From NCBI GenBank assembly GCA_902779075.1, contig CACZAK010000154.1, forward strand, positions 1 to 23,285: DNA of 23,285 nt. Direction: 5' to 3'. The notes under the pieces were generated by a model. It was not told the origin of the DNA. It saw only the letters and a program-made list of their open reading frames with translations, and ran no database searches. The position numbers and the translations under genes were made by a program. Every line of letters starts with the position of its first letter. Positions within the stretch are counted from its first letter, which is position 1. Source of the DNA: an uncultured bacterium. Its GTDB lineage: Bacteria; Verrucomicrobiota; Kiritimatiellia; RFP12; UBA1067. Of the stretch, positions 1 to 7,845 are shown piece after piece.

Positions 1-1058
1 GTGACGCTCGGATCCGTTTCCGTGGCGCTGTACTTGCCGGTTGCGGAGAACGCCAGCGACTTCACGGGGGAGAAGCGCTGCCCGCCCTCCATCTGGTAGA
101 TGCCGTTCACCACCAGGTCGCAACCGGGGACGGAAGGCGAAGAAGTGCGGACGCGCAGCTCGTTGTCGATCACGATCTTGCCGTCGCCGTTGTAGTTGCG
201 GGTCTCGCCGGGATAGACGATGCCGCTGGCGAAGGTGAGCGTGTGGCCGTTAAGCTTCAACCAGGGAGGATAGTTGCCGTGCGACTTCCAGAAGTTCAGC
301 GTCCAGATGCAGCTGCCGCCGATCGAGGCGTCGTCTGAAAGCGTGATGTTGTAGAGGTAGCCGCGATTGCCTCTTCCGTTATCATCCCATGTCCAAGGAT
401 AACCCTTAGGTTCCACGGTGTTGATAAGCGCGCCCTTCACCGGCGCGTCCTCCGGGCCGTCGCCCGCGATGTCGTAGTTGTAGTCCCAGCACGTGCGGCC
501 CGCAATGTCGAACTGGCCGCCCCTCTCCACCTTGATCGTGCAGTATCCCGCGCCGCAGTACATGGCGTTGTTGCCGTTCGGCGAGTCGTTGCCTGTGTCG
601 TTTCCCTTCTTCACGCGCCCGGCCTTCACCACGAACGCCACGGGGCCGAGGCTCGCCTGCGAGCCGCCCGTGCCGAATCCGGTGTTGACCTTCATCATGT
701 GCAGGAAGCCCGCGCCCGTCTTCCACACCTGCATGTTCGCGCCGCCGGTTATCGTGGTAGAGTCGAGCACGCATGTATCCGCGATGCAGAGGTCCAGCAC
801 GCCGCCGGCGGCGGAGGAAGTGACGGTGCCGGGGCCTGCGATTCCGTGTACGGTGAGCCGATGCCCCGCAACGTCCACGGTCACGCCTGACGCGAACGTT
901 GCCGTGCCAGTTACGGTTACGTCCTCCGACAGCGTCTCGGAAGCGGCAAACACATGGTCGCCCTCTATGGTCATGGCGACAGACGAGGGCGCCGTCGCCA
1001 CGCAGATTGCGGCCGCGACAAGCGCGAACCTTCTGACTTTCAATATCTTGAACGACAT
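1..1058 (-). CDS. Secreted beta-helix adhesin-like protein, C-terminus cut by window edge
   Basis: Open from an ATG at 1058-1056 to the left edge (352 codons visible). AAGGAG lies 6 bases upstream of the ATG and fixes the start. The first ~28 residues form a signal peptide (MSFKILKVRRFALVAA, then a hydrophobic stretch ending SSVA). The rest is Gly/Thr/Val-rich with short strand-turn repeats (for example VTVTGTATFASGVTVDVAG), typical of secreted parallel beta-helix or autotransporter-associated strand proteins. No catalytic domain is visible, so the role (surface adhesin, glycan contact or matrix) is inferred from composition only. The promoter, leader and first ~20 codons closely match those of the upstream 1742-aa gene, but the mature proteins differ. 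A longer start upstream is unlikely because it would read through the leader. Confidence 0.75.
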   Translation of the reverse strand, partial: MSFKILKVRRFALVAAAICVATAPSSVAMTIEGDHVFAASETLSEDVTVTGTATFASGVTVDVAGHRLTVHGIAGPGTVTSSAAGGVLDLCIADTCVLDSTTITGGANMQVWKTGAGFLHMMKVNTGFGTGGSQASLGPVAFVVKAGRVKKGNDTGNDSPNGNNAMYCGAGYCTIKVERGGQFDIAGRTCWDYNYDIAGDGPEDAPVKGALINTVEPKGYPWTWDDNGRGNRGYLYNITLSDDASIGGSCIWTLNFWKSHGNYPPWLKLNGHTLTFASGIVYPGETRNYNGDGKIVIDNELRVRTSSPSVPGCDLVVNGIYQMEGGQRFSPVKSLAFSATGKYSATETDPSV

Positions 1059-1084
1059 ACACTGCTCCTTGGTTACAAGTCACC

Positions 1085-1111
1085 GTTCCGGAGAACCCAA
1101 GTTCCCCGAAC
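1085..1111 (-). promoter_or_regulatory. 5' leader hairpin upstream of the truncated adhesin gene
   Basis: On the minus strand GTTCGGGGAA and TTCTCCGGAAC can pair with one bulged base and a ~6-base loop, between the promoter and the Shine-Dalgarno site. The same structure in near-identical sequence occurs before the neighbouring adhesin gene (6489-6516). A role in mRNA stability or translation is inference. Confidence 0.45.
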
Positions 1112-1120
1112 GCGGTTTAT

Positions 1121-1150
1121 AATTTAGCATTTTCTTTTGTTTGCCGTCAA
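1121..1150 (-). promoter_or_regulatory. Promoter of the truncated adhesin gene
   Basis: Minus strand -35 TTGACG (1150-1145), 18-base A-rich spacer, -10 TAAATT (1126-1121). The sequence from GCCACTTGACGGCAAAC through ATGCTAAATTAT is shared with the promoter at 6527-6554, where the spacer is 16 bases. The shared sequence and the good match to sigma-70 elements support the call. Confidence 0.6.
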
Positions 1151-1164
1151 GTGGCAATTTTGGG

Positions 1165-1227
1165 GAAATCCGGATCCTCCGGGACTTCCGGAACCGCCGG
1201 AACCTCCGGAACTTCCGGATTTTCCGG
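1165..1227. repeat. 9-bp tandem array (7 units) between the adhesin genes
   Basis: Seven 9-base units, nearly all ending in TCCGG (gaaatccgg, atcctccgg, gacttccgg, aaccgccgg, aacctccgg, aacttccgg, attttccgg). The array starts 5 bases past the stop codon of the upstream adhesin gene and ends ~14 bases before the -35 box of the next. CCGG is self-complementary, so units can fold into many alternative hairpins. A second array of the same type lies at 6561-6674 in the same relative position. Confidence 0.85.
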
Positions 1228-1232
1228 CGAGT

Positions 1233-4200
1233 TCATTTGAGGTAGACTGTAAGACCGCGCTTGGTTATGACCATGGAAACGGCCCCGTCGCCGCTGCGCC
1301 TCAGAAATGCACCGTATCTTCTGGAGAGGGACTGCAGTTTCGACGAATCGATCCGCAGCTGTGCGAACGTCTCGGCCGTGCAGTTTGCGAAGAGCGGATA
1401 TTCGTCGCCAGGCTGTGCCTCCGCCATGTTGCCTGTCACAACCACCCTCACCGCGCCGGACGCCGCCACGAAGCCCGCCGCAGGCACGGTACGGTTCGCC
1501 CCGACGGCGATCGCGGTGCCCTCTCCAAGCGAAATCGAAGTGGCCGTCAAGACGTCGTTCGAGATCGCCAGCGTTCCTCCATTCACCACCACGGAGCCGG
1601 TGAAGGCGCTCGTTCCCGCCGCCGGGCTCATCACGAGCGTGCCTTCGCCCTTCTTCGTGAGCGTGGCCGCGCCGGAGATGCCGGAAGTCCACGTCACCGT
1701 GTGCCCCTGCGTGTCGAACTCGGCGTCGGCCTCGAGCGCGAGAAGTCCGCTCGACGCATCCGGGCCGCGAATCGTGAAGTCCGCCGTGGCATAGACCTTC
1801 TTCGCGCAGCCGACGAACTTGATCCCGTTGTGCGTCGTCGCCTGGCAGATTCCCTGCCCGCCGATGTAGAGGTTCGCGGGATAGACGCAGGCATCGTAGC
1901 TGTTGATGGAATCGCTCGGCCGCAGCAGGCCGCCCGCGCGGATGACGCTGCCCGCGAACGCCTCGTCGCCGATGTAGCCGAAGTCGCCCGGGTAGCTGCC
2001 GGTGTTGTTGTACACGGACCTTACGCTGTAGATTCCGTCCACCTCCATTTCACCCTGCACCGAAAGATAGACATTGTCGCGACCGACCGTGACATAACCG
2101 AAGCGGGCAGAACCGCCATTCTCGATGCGCATGGCAGGCGAGCCGTTCACGTGCCCATTCAGACCCTTCTTCTTCTCCAGCCCGGCCGCCACAAGGCGCG
2201 AACCCGAAGGAACGGTCCACGTAGGGGCTTCGTTGGGTATGCCCAGGCTGTCCCTGAACGTGATGTCGCCCCTGAAGGTGTGCTCGATCTCGCTCGTGCT
2301 CGCGTCCAGCGAGATCCCGAGCGACCACGCCGTTGCGCCACCGGCGAAATCGACCGGCCCCTGCAGGGAGACTTCGTACCCCGCGACGAACTCGGCGCCG
2401 CACGAGACGGTGGCCGTTCCCGTTCCGGCGTTCGACAGCTTGCAGAACGTGAGGGTGTTCGTGGTGGTCGCATCCGGATTGCCCAGCACGACGCCGGAGT
2501 TGAGCGCCACGGAGCACACGGTCGCCGACTTGTCCACCACCACGTCGGCGGAGGCCGGGAACGAAAGGGCGTCGAAGCGCGTTGGCTCGAATGCCGAACC
2601 CGCCGGGCCCGCCGCCGCGCCGGTGGCGCCGTCGGTCCAGTTGCCGGCGTCGGAGAAGAGCCGGTTGCCCGTGGCGTTGCTCCACGTGTAGGAGCGCGAA
2701 GCCGGCGCGGAGGCGTATGCCGCCACTTCGGCGTATCCCGCGCCGCTGTTGTCCTGACCGGTCGGGAACACGATCTTCAGGCCCGTCACGCCTCTGGCCA
2801 GCGGCGCGCCGTCCACGCGCCTCAGAACGGCGCAGATGCCTCCCGCGGACGACGCGTTGTCGCCGGTGCCCACGCTGACCGGAACGACCATGATCTGCGA
2901 CCATTCGTCGGACCCGTCGCACTTGACGTACACGGACTCCACGACGACGCCGTCGCGTCCGCCGTCGCCCCAGCGCGAGAACACAGCGATCTCCGCGATG
3001 TCGGCGGGCTGGAACGTCCACTCGACCGTGCCGCTCACGAGCGCGTATATCTTCTGGTAGTTCACGGCTCGTCCCACAAGATGCACGTCGCCGTCGGTCA
3101 GCACCGAGCAGGACGTCGTCGCCGAAGGCCGGGTGTCGTCGTTGTTTTCCGAATAGCGCGCAATCCCCGTGTCGTCGCACGTCGCGCCGACGAGCACGCT
3201 CGCGGCCGCCGCAACGCCGTATTTGAAGTACGTGTCCTCGCCCGCAAGGGCGGTCGTCCACTCGAAGGCATTGACGTACACCACGTCGCCTGCATCGTTC
3301 AGCCGCACGGCGCCGGACGGTGTGTCGAAATGTTCCGCGAGCTGCGCCGCCGTCAGTCCCGATCCGGTGATAAGCGTGCCATCCTCCACGTCGGGGCCGA
3401 CCGTTATCTTCGCGCCCTCTCCGAAGGCGAGCGAACCGCCTTCCGCCAACGCAATGGACGCGCCGCCTGCGAACGACACGTTCCCCGCGACGGTCACGGC
3501 ACCGGTCGCCGTCACAGGCCCGGCGAGTCCCGAGCCGTCGGCGAACGCAAGCGTCGCGCCGCTCTCGACGGTGATGGCGGAGTTGCCAAGCGTGCCGCCT
3601 TCCACGACTTCAAGCGTCGTGCCGGACGCAAGCGTGGCCGGGCCGGTACCCGCGCCCCTCTCGGCGGAGGCCACGATCTTGCCGCCTTCCAGGAAGGTGC
3701 CGCCCGTGAAATACTGCGGGGCGGCCAGAACGAGCGTGCCGGGGTTGAGCTTGTAGAGCTTCGCCGCCGTGTTGTTGAAGGCTTTCGCAATGGTGATGGT
3801 ACGCGGCGTCTCGCCGTCGATGCAGTCGAGCGTGTCGAACTTCACGTTGTTCTGGTAGAAGTAGCAATCCGCATGCCCGCCGTCGTTCCACGTCCAGTTG
3901 GCGTATGCGCCGAAGACATACGTCCCTGCCGCCCCGCCGAGACCGATGTCCATGTACAAAGATCCGGTAGATCCGTTGAAGGAGATGCCGCCGGAGCCGA
4001 TGTTGATGCGCTTGGCATAGAAGCCGAGGACATTGTTCCGGACGTCGAGCACAAGCCCGTTCGCCCACACGGTTCCGTACTGGCGCGTGGTGGTGAATTT
4101 GTCGCTCCAGGCGTACACCGTGCCGTTCGTCACGGAGAGTTCCGCTCCGTCCGCCATGGCGACGCCAAGCCGGGCATTCGCCTCTTCGCCCACGACCAGA

Positions 4201-6461
4201 TCGCCGGAAAGCTCCACCCGGGCGCCGGATTCGATGGTCAGCGTCTGGCCGCTCGCGCCCGTGAGATTCTCGGCGGAGAGCTTTGCGCCGGCGGCAAGCG
4301 TGGCGTTACCGGAAATGGTCACTGTGTCTGCCGTAAACGTGAAGGTGGAGCCGCTCAGCCGCAGGCCGCCTGCGCCGTCAACGGCGCCCCATCCCGCGGC
4401 CGTCACGCCATTGGGGAATTCGACCGGGCCGGCGGAGTTCACGTTGTAGTCGGTGGTGAACGCGACGGGGCAGTTGAACGTGTTCGCCGCCGACGAGGTG
4501 GAAACGATCTTGCCGATGGTGAGCGTCTTCGCGGCGTCGCCGCCCGCGCCGGAACCGTTCACCGTCACGGAGCCCGTGCCGAAGAAGTTGAGCGAACTCG
4601 CCGTGAAGTCGGCCGGCATGGAAACGGCAAGCGCCGTGTCGTTCGTGAAGCAGAGGTCGTCCACGGGCGAAAGCACGGTGCGGCCCCAGTTCGCGGGGGC
4701 GCTGATGGTCGTGCCGTCGCCGCCGCCCGTCCAGAAGCAGTACTCGGTCTGACGGCGGATGCTTACGCAGTCGATGGCCGTGGCCTTGTCTTCATTGTTG
4801 TTGAACGCAGTGAACTGCAACCGATAGGTGCCGGTCGTCTCCACTGTAATGTACTTCTCGTATGGCGTCAGCTCAGACGAAGTCATCGTCATGAACTGAT
4901 CGTTGATGAGATCGTTGGCGATCACGCCATCGACGAGCTGACCGAACGAAATTTTGATGGTTTGGCCGGTATACTGGCCTGGTCGCGCCACATAGTTCAG
5001 CGACACCCTGTAGGTGCCGGGGGCGGCGACCGCCACGTCCTGATAGGCGATTGTATCTCCGGTGTGGGTGTTGTCGGGGGCAGGAGCGGTCTGTATGAAC
5101 ATCGCGTACTTGCCCACCTCAAGTCCCGTCGCCACCCATGTGCCGAACGGACATCCCAAGCCGACCCTCTCGATATCGTTGACCTCCCACCCCGGATTGT
5201 TGTAGTTCTCGAAGTAGGCGTAGGCGCCCCAGACCTGGGAGACGCTGAAAGACCCTTCCTCGAACTCGCCGTTCGTCACCAGCTCTTCAGTCGCGAAGAG
5301 GCGCACGTTGTCGTATGCGGTGGCCTTGTCGGCGGAGGACGAGCCGAAGAACTTCAGGCGGTAGGTGCCGGCGGAGAGCACGGCGACGGGACGGGAATAG
5401 GGGACGAACGCATCGGAAGCGGGGGAGAGAGTGTCCAGCAGATCGTCCTCCGTGACGTCCGCCTTGTCGCCGCCGATCTTCCCGAAGTAAATCTTCGCCG
5501 TCTGGCCGGTGAAATCGTACGCTCCGCTTTTCGGGCGCGCCGCGTAGTCGAACGCCAGCGTGTAGAGGCCGGGAGTCTCGATCGTCACGTCCTGATACGC
5601 AAAGCCGTCGGTGCCGGGGTTGGACTGGATGTACATCGCGTACGCGCCAACGTCACGGCCGCCCGCTACCCATGTTCCACTCGCCATGCTGAGGCCGCCC
5701 CCGCTAATCGTCCAGCCGGGATTCGAGAATCCTGCCGTATCCGAATACGACCAGTTGCCTGAATTCGCCGTGATCGAACCAGAATCGAAGAAGCCGTTTT
5801 CAAGCAGGGTGTCGATCTTGCGCACGCTCACGTTGTCGAACGCCGTGGAACTATCGACCGAGGACGTTCCCGAGAAAAGCAGCCGGTAGGTTCCGGCCGT
5901 CTTCACGTCGATCGTGCGGTGGTATGTGGTCAGCGAAGCGTAAGTGGTGGCGGCAAAGGTCGTGAGCACGTTCCTGGTCGGGACCTCGCCGTCCACCACC
6001 TGCGAGAACGACACGGTGATGGTCTCCTTGTTAAATTCCGTCTTGCCGCTCTTCGGTCGCGCCACCCACTGGAAGGATATCCGGTAAACTCCCGGGGCCG
6101 GCACGGTCACGTCCTGATAGAAGGACGACGAGGTTGAGGCATTGATTGTCTTGAGGCATATCGCGTACGTGCCGATGGGCAGACCGCTCGCGATGTATGT
6201 GCCGCTGGCCTTGGCCTTTACGCAGTTCTCGAGCGTCCAGCCGGGAATATTGGCGTTGTTACTGCCTGTGAGACTTTCAAGGTAATTGCCGCTATTGTTT
6301 TTGAAAACAGTTCCCGCCTCGAAGTCGCCGTTCGCGACAAGCTCGTAGCTCGGCCACGGATCGTACGCAAGACAGACACGCGCTGCGGCGAAAGTTGCCA
6401 ATACGCAAATGATGGCCGCGACAGGCGCGGACCGCCTTGATTTCAATGCCTTGAACGACAT
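1233..6461 (-). CDS. Giant secreted adhesin-like protein: three tandem N-terminal modules plus beta-helix
   Basis: 1742 aa from the ATG at 6461-6459, chosen over an in-frame ATG 31 codons upstream because AAGGAG lies just before it and a signal peptide begins there (MSFKALKSRRSAPVAAIICV, mature from about residue 33). Residues ~40-215, 218-390 and 393-570 are three copies of one ~175-residue module: each starts NGxFxxG, has PGW, a YAxxIQ/CLK strand, YQDV, PGxY, ARP and ends AxDxVxxR. This suggests a galactose-binding-like beta-sandwich, not proven. From residue ~576 (FWTGGGDG) the chain becomes beta-helical, with a discoidin-like stretch in the middle and a classic autotransporter-type strand repeat near the end (LTKKGEGTLVMS...VVNGGTLAIS). 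The C-terminus ends MVITKRGLTVYLK, a possible sorting tail with no motif I recognise. Probable surface adhesin or glycan-binding protein. Confidence 0.85.
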   Translation of the reverse strand: MSFKALKSRRSAPVAAIICVLATFAAARVCLAYDPWPSYELVANGDFEAGTVFKNNSGNYLESLTGSNNANIPGWTLENCVKAKASGTYIASGLPIGTYAICLKTINASTSSSFYQDVTVPAPGVYRISFQWVARPKSGKTEFNKETITVSFSQVVDGEVPTRNVLTTFAATTYASLTTYHRTIDVKTAGTYRLLFSGTSSVDSSTAFDNVSVRKIDTLLENGFFDSGSITANSGNWSYSDTAGFSNPGWTISGGGLSMASGTWVAGGRDVGAYAMYIQSNPGTDGFAYQDVTIETPGLYTLAFDYAARPKSGAYDFTGQTAKIYFGKIGGDKADVTEDDLLDTLSPASDAFVPYSRPVAVLSAGTYRLKFFGSSSADKATAYDNVRLFATEELVTNGEFEEGSFSVSQVWGAYAYFENYNNPGWEVNDIERVGLGCPFGTWVATGLEVGKYAMFIQTAPAPDNTHTGDTIAYQDVAVAAPGTYRVSLNYVARPGQYTGQTIKISFGQLVDGVIANDLINDQFMTMTSSELTPYEKYITVETTGTYRLQFTAFNNNEDKATAIDCVSIRRQTEYCFWTGGGDGTTISAPANWGRTVLSPVDDLCFTNDTALAVSMPADFTASSLNFFGTGSVTVNGSGAGGDAAKTLTIGKIVSTSSAANTFNCPVAFTTDYNVNSAGPVEFPNGVTAAGWGAVDGAGGLRLSGSTFTFTADTVTISGNATLAAGAKLSAENLTGASGQTLTIESGARVELSGDLVVGEEANARLGVAMADGAELSVTNGTVYAWSDKFTTTRQYGTVWANGLVLDVRNNVLGFYAKRINIGSGGISFNGSTGSLYMDIGLGGAAGTYVFGAYANWTWNDGGHADCYFYQNNVKFDTLDCIDGETPRTITIAKAFNNTAAKLYKLNPGTLVLAAPQYFTGGTFLEGGKIVASAERGAGTGPATLASGTTLEVVEGGTLGNSAITVESGATLAFADGSGLAGPVTATGAVTVAGNVSFAGGASIALAEGGSLAFGEGAKITVGPDVEDGTLITGSGLTAAQLAEHFDTPSGAVRLNDAGDVVYVNAFEWTTALAGEDTYFKYGVAAAASVLVGATCDDTGIARYSENNDDTRPSATTSCSVLTDGDVHLVGRAVNYQKIYALVSGTVEWTFQPADIAEIAVFSRWGDGGRDGVVVESVYVKCDGSDEWSQIMVVPVSVGTGDNASSAGGICAVLRRVDGAPLARGVTGLKIVFPTGQDNSGAGYAEVAAYASAPASRSYTWSNATGNRLFSDAGNWTDGATGAAAGPAGSAFEPTRFDALSFPASADVVVDKSATVCSVALNSGVVLGNPDATTTNTLTFCKLSNAGTGTATVSCGAEFVAGYEVSLQGPVDFAGGATAWSLGISLDASTSEIEHTFRGDITFRDSLGIPNEAPTWTVPSGSRLVAAGLEKKKGLNGHVNGSPAMRIENGGSARFGYVTVGRDNVYLSVQGEMEVDGIYSVRSVYNNTGSYPGDFGYIGDEAFAGSVIRAGGLLRPSDSINSYDACVYPANLYIGGQGICQATTHNGIKFVGCAKKVYATADFTIRGPDASSGLLALEADAEFDTQGHTVTWTSGISGAATLTKKGEGTLVMSPAAGTSAFTGSVVVNGGTLAISNDVLTATSISLGEGTAIAVGANRTVPAAGFVAASGAVRVVVTGNMAEAQPGDEYPLFANCTAETFAQLRIDSSKLQSLSRRYGAFLRRSGDGAVSMVITKRGLTVYLK

Positions 6462-6488
6462 ATCAATGCTCCTTATGTTATAAATCGC

Positions 6489-6516
6489 CTTCCGGAGAAA
6501 ACCACCTTCCCCGAAC
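6489..6516 (-). promoter_or_regulatory. 5' leader hairpin upstream of the 1742-aa adhesin gene
   Basis: On the minus strand TTCGGGGAA can pair with TTCTCCGGAA (one bulged base), between promoter and start codon. It is the counterpart of the hairpin at 1085-1111. The stem is kept while the loop differs in sequence. Confidence 0.45.
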
Positions 6517-6526
6517 AGCACCACAT

Positions 6527-6554
6527 AATTTAGCATTTTTTTGTTTGCCGTCAA
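6527..6554 (-). promoter_or_regulatory. Promoter of the 1742-aa adhesin gene
   Basis: Minus strand -35 TTGACG (6554-6549), 16-base spacer containing seven consecutive A, -10 TAAATT (6532-6527). It is almost the same as the promoter at 1121-1150. The spacer lengths (16 versus 18) differ through the A-run, which is itself a possible slippage site. Confidence 0.6.
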
Positions 6555-6560
6555 GTGGCA

Positions 6561-6674
6561 ATTTTCCGGATTTTCCGGATATTCCGGAACCTCCGGATCT
6601 TCCGGGATTTCCGGATCTTCCGGAACCTCCGGATCTTCCGGGATTTCCGGATCTTCCGGAACCTCCGGATCTTC
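6561..6674. repeat. 9-bp tandem array (12.5 units) upstream of the 1742-aa adhesin gene
   Basis: Twelve 9-base units of the form NNNTTCCGG or NNNCTCCGG plus a partial unit. A higher-order period of 36 bases is clear: aacctccgg, atcttccgg, gatttccgg, atcttccgg repeats between 6588 and 6668. The array touches the stop codon of the glycosidase gene (6673-6675) on one side and ends 6 bases before the -35 box on the other. It is open in all three plus-strand frames because the unit length is a multiple of three and contains no stop; that does not make it coding. Confidence 0.9.
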
Positions 6675-7845
6675 AATGGGCGCTTGTCAGCAATTCGCCG
6701 ACCGCGCGCAGGGTCTTGCGGAAGTTCTCCGCCGTGCGCGGAAGCGTGGGACGGAGCGATTCAAGCGGCTTCGCCTTGAGCGCAAGGCGTTCCGCCTCCG
6801 CACCTTCCGAGAGCTTCGCCGCGCGGTCGCCGGACGCCACGGCCTTCGCAAGCCGGTCCGCCATCTTTCGCGCATGAGGCGCGTACCAGTGGCGCGCCAG
6901 CTCGTACTGGTGGCTGCGGCAGTAGGGGCACGATGCGTTCTCGAAAAGCGTCTTCGAGAAGTTTGGATTCTGAATCTTCTCCACCGCGTCGAGGCGCTGG
7001 TACGACTCCCACAGCGAGTAGTCGGTGTGGAGCGCGAGGAGGTCGGCCATCAGGTCGCAGAGTCTCACGACCGTCTCTGCTCGTGCGGCGAGCTGTTTTT
7101 GCTGTTGTGCGCTTGCCGCCGCACCGCCCTTCCGCCACGCGGCGATGTCGCGGCAGAGCTCCATCGTGCGAAGTGCAATCAGGCGGTCAAGAACCATGCG
7201 CGCAAGGTCGATCGCGTCGCGGCGGACGAAAGCGTCGTTCCACGGCGCATCCGACAGCAGCGCGAACACGGCGCAGGCCTCTTCGACGGGCTTCGTCCAC
7301 GCGCGTATCCGCTTTTCGCTCGCCTCGGCGTCAAACCCCTTCCCGACGATGAAGCGCCCGTAGTTGCTGCCCCAGGCGCGGAGGTACGACGCCGGAATGG
7401 CGGCCTTCCACGCCGCCTTCATGCGTTCGGCGTAGTCGCCGTAGCGGCTTGCGCAGAATTCGTCCAGCACGTCGCCGTGCGGCACGGGCTTCGCGGACCA
7501 GGCGTTCGCGGTGAAGAAACGGAGGCCGAGCGTGTCCGTGTGGCTCGATTCCGGCCACAGGATGTAGCCCTTGCAGAACGGGTCGTTCTGGACGATCTTC
7601 TGCCGCTCCTCGATGAGCGGGTAGTTGGCCCGGACGTCGAGGGCGTTCTCGTAGGCGAGGAACATGGAGTAGGTGTAGGGGAAATTGCCGACGAGACCCC
7701 ATTTCGCGAACCAGTTCCCGCTTTTGTGTTCCTGCGGGGCGAGGTCGCCTTCGTAGTCCCAGATGATGTCGCGCTTCGGGTCGAGGCGCGGCAGGAGTGC
7801 CTTCACCTCGTCGGGATGCCACGTCAGGTCTTGTCCTTGTAGCAC
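6673..7845 (-). pseudogene. GH89-type alpha-N-acetylglucosaminidase, C-terminal part (separated by frameshift)
   Basis: 390 codons in a different frame from the N-terminal part at 7824-8852. This is the second half of a GH89 (NAGLU-like) enzyme. WHPDEVKALL followed by DIIWDYEGD matches the end of the catalytic barrel. GYILWPESSHTD (E99 here) aligns with the GMAPEG...NE region of NAGLU holding the nucleophile glutamate. The helical C-terminal domain follows (FCASRYGDY, ARMVLDRLIALR, LCDLMADLLALHTDYSLWESY). The family removes terminal alpha-linked GlcNAc from glycans such as mucin or heparan sulfate. The 'start' is a GTG with no convincing ribosome site, so this is not an independent gene. Stop at 6673 abuts the 9-bp array. 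Confidence 0.72.

Noticed and set aside
1137..5762. A 1541-codon open frame on the plus strand antisense to the adhesin gene.
   Set aside because: Arg/His/Gly/Val-rich with no domains or signal. It arises because the real gene avoids certain codons in a GC-rich genome. The minus strand has promoter, ribosome site, signal peptide and repeats.
6561..6674. The 9-bp array as a collagen-like or SGxSG-repeat protein gene.
   Set aside because: No ribosome site or promoter in that direction; its beginning is the promoter of the opposite gene, and it continues into antisense sequence.
6541..7842. Plus-strand frame starting MFAVKWQFSG with SGxSG peptide repeats.
   Set aside because: The repeats are the 9-bp array, which is open in all three frames; the rest is antisense to the GH89 gene. 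The beginning is the complement of the adhesin promoter.
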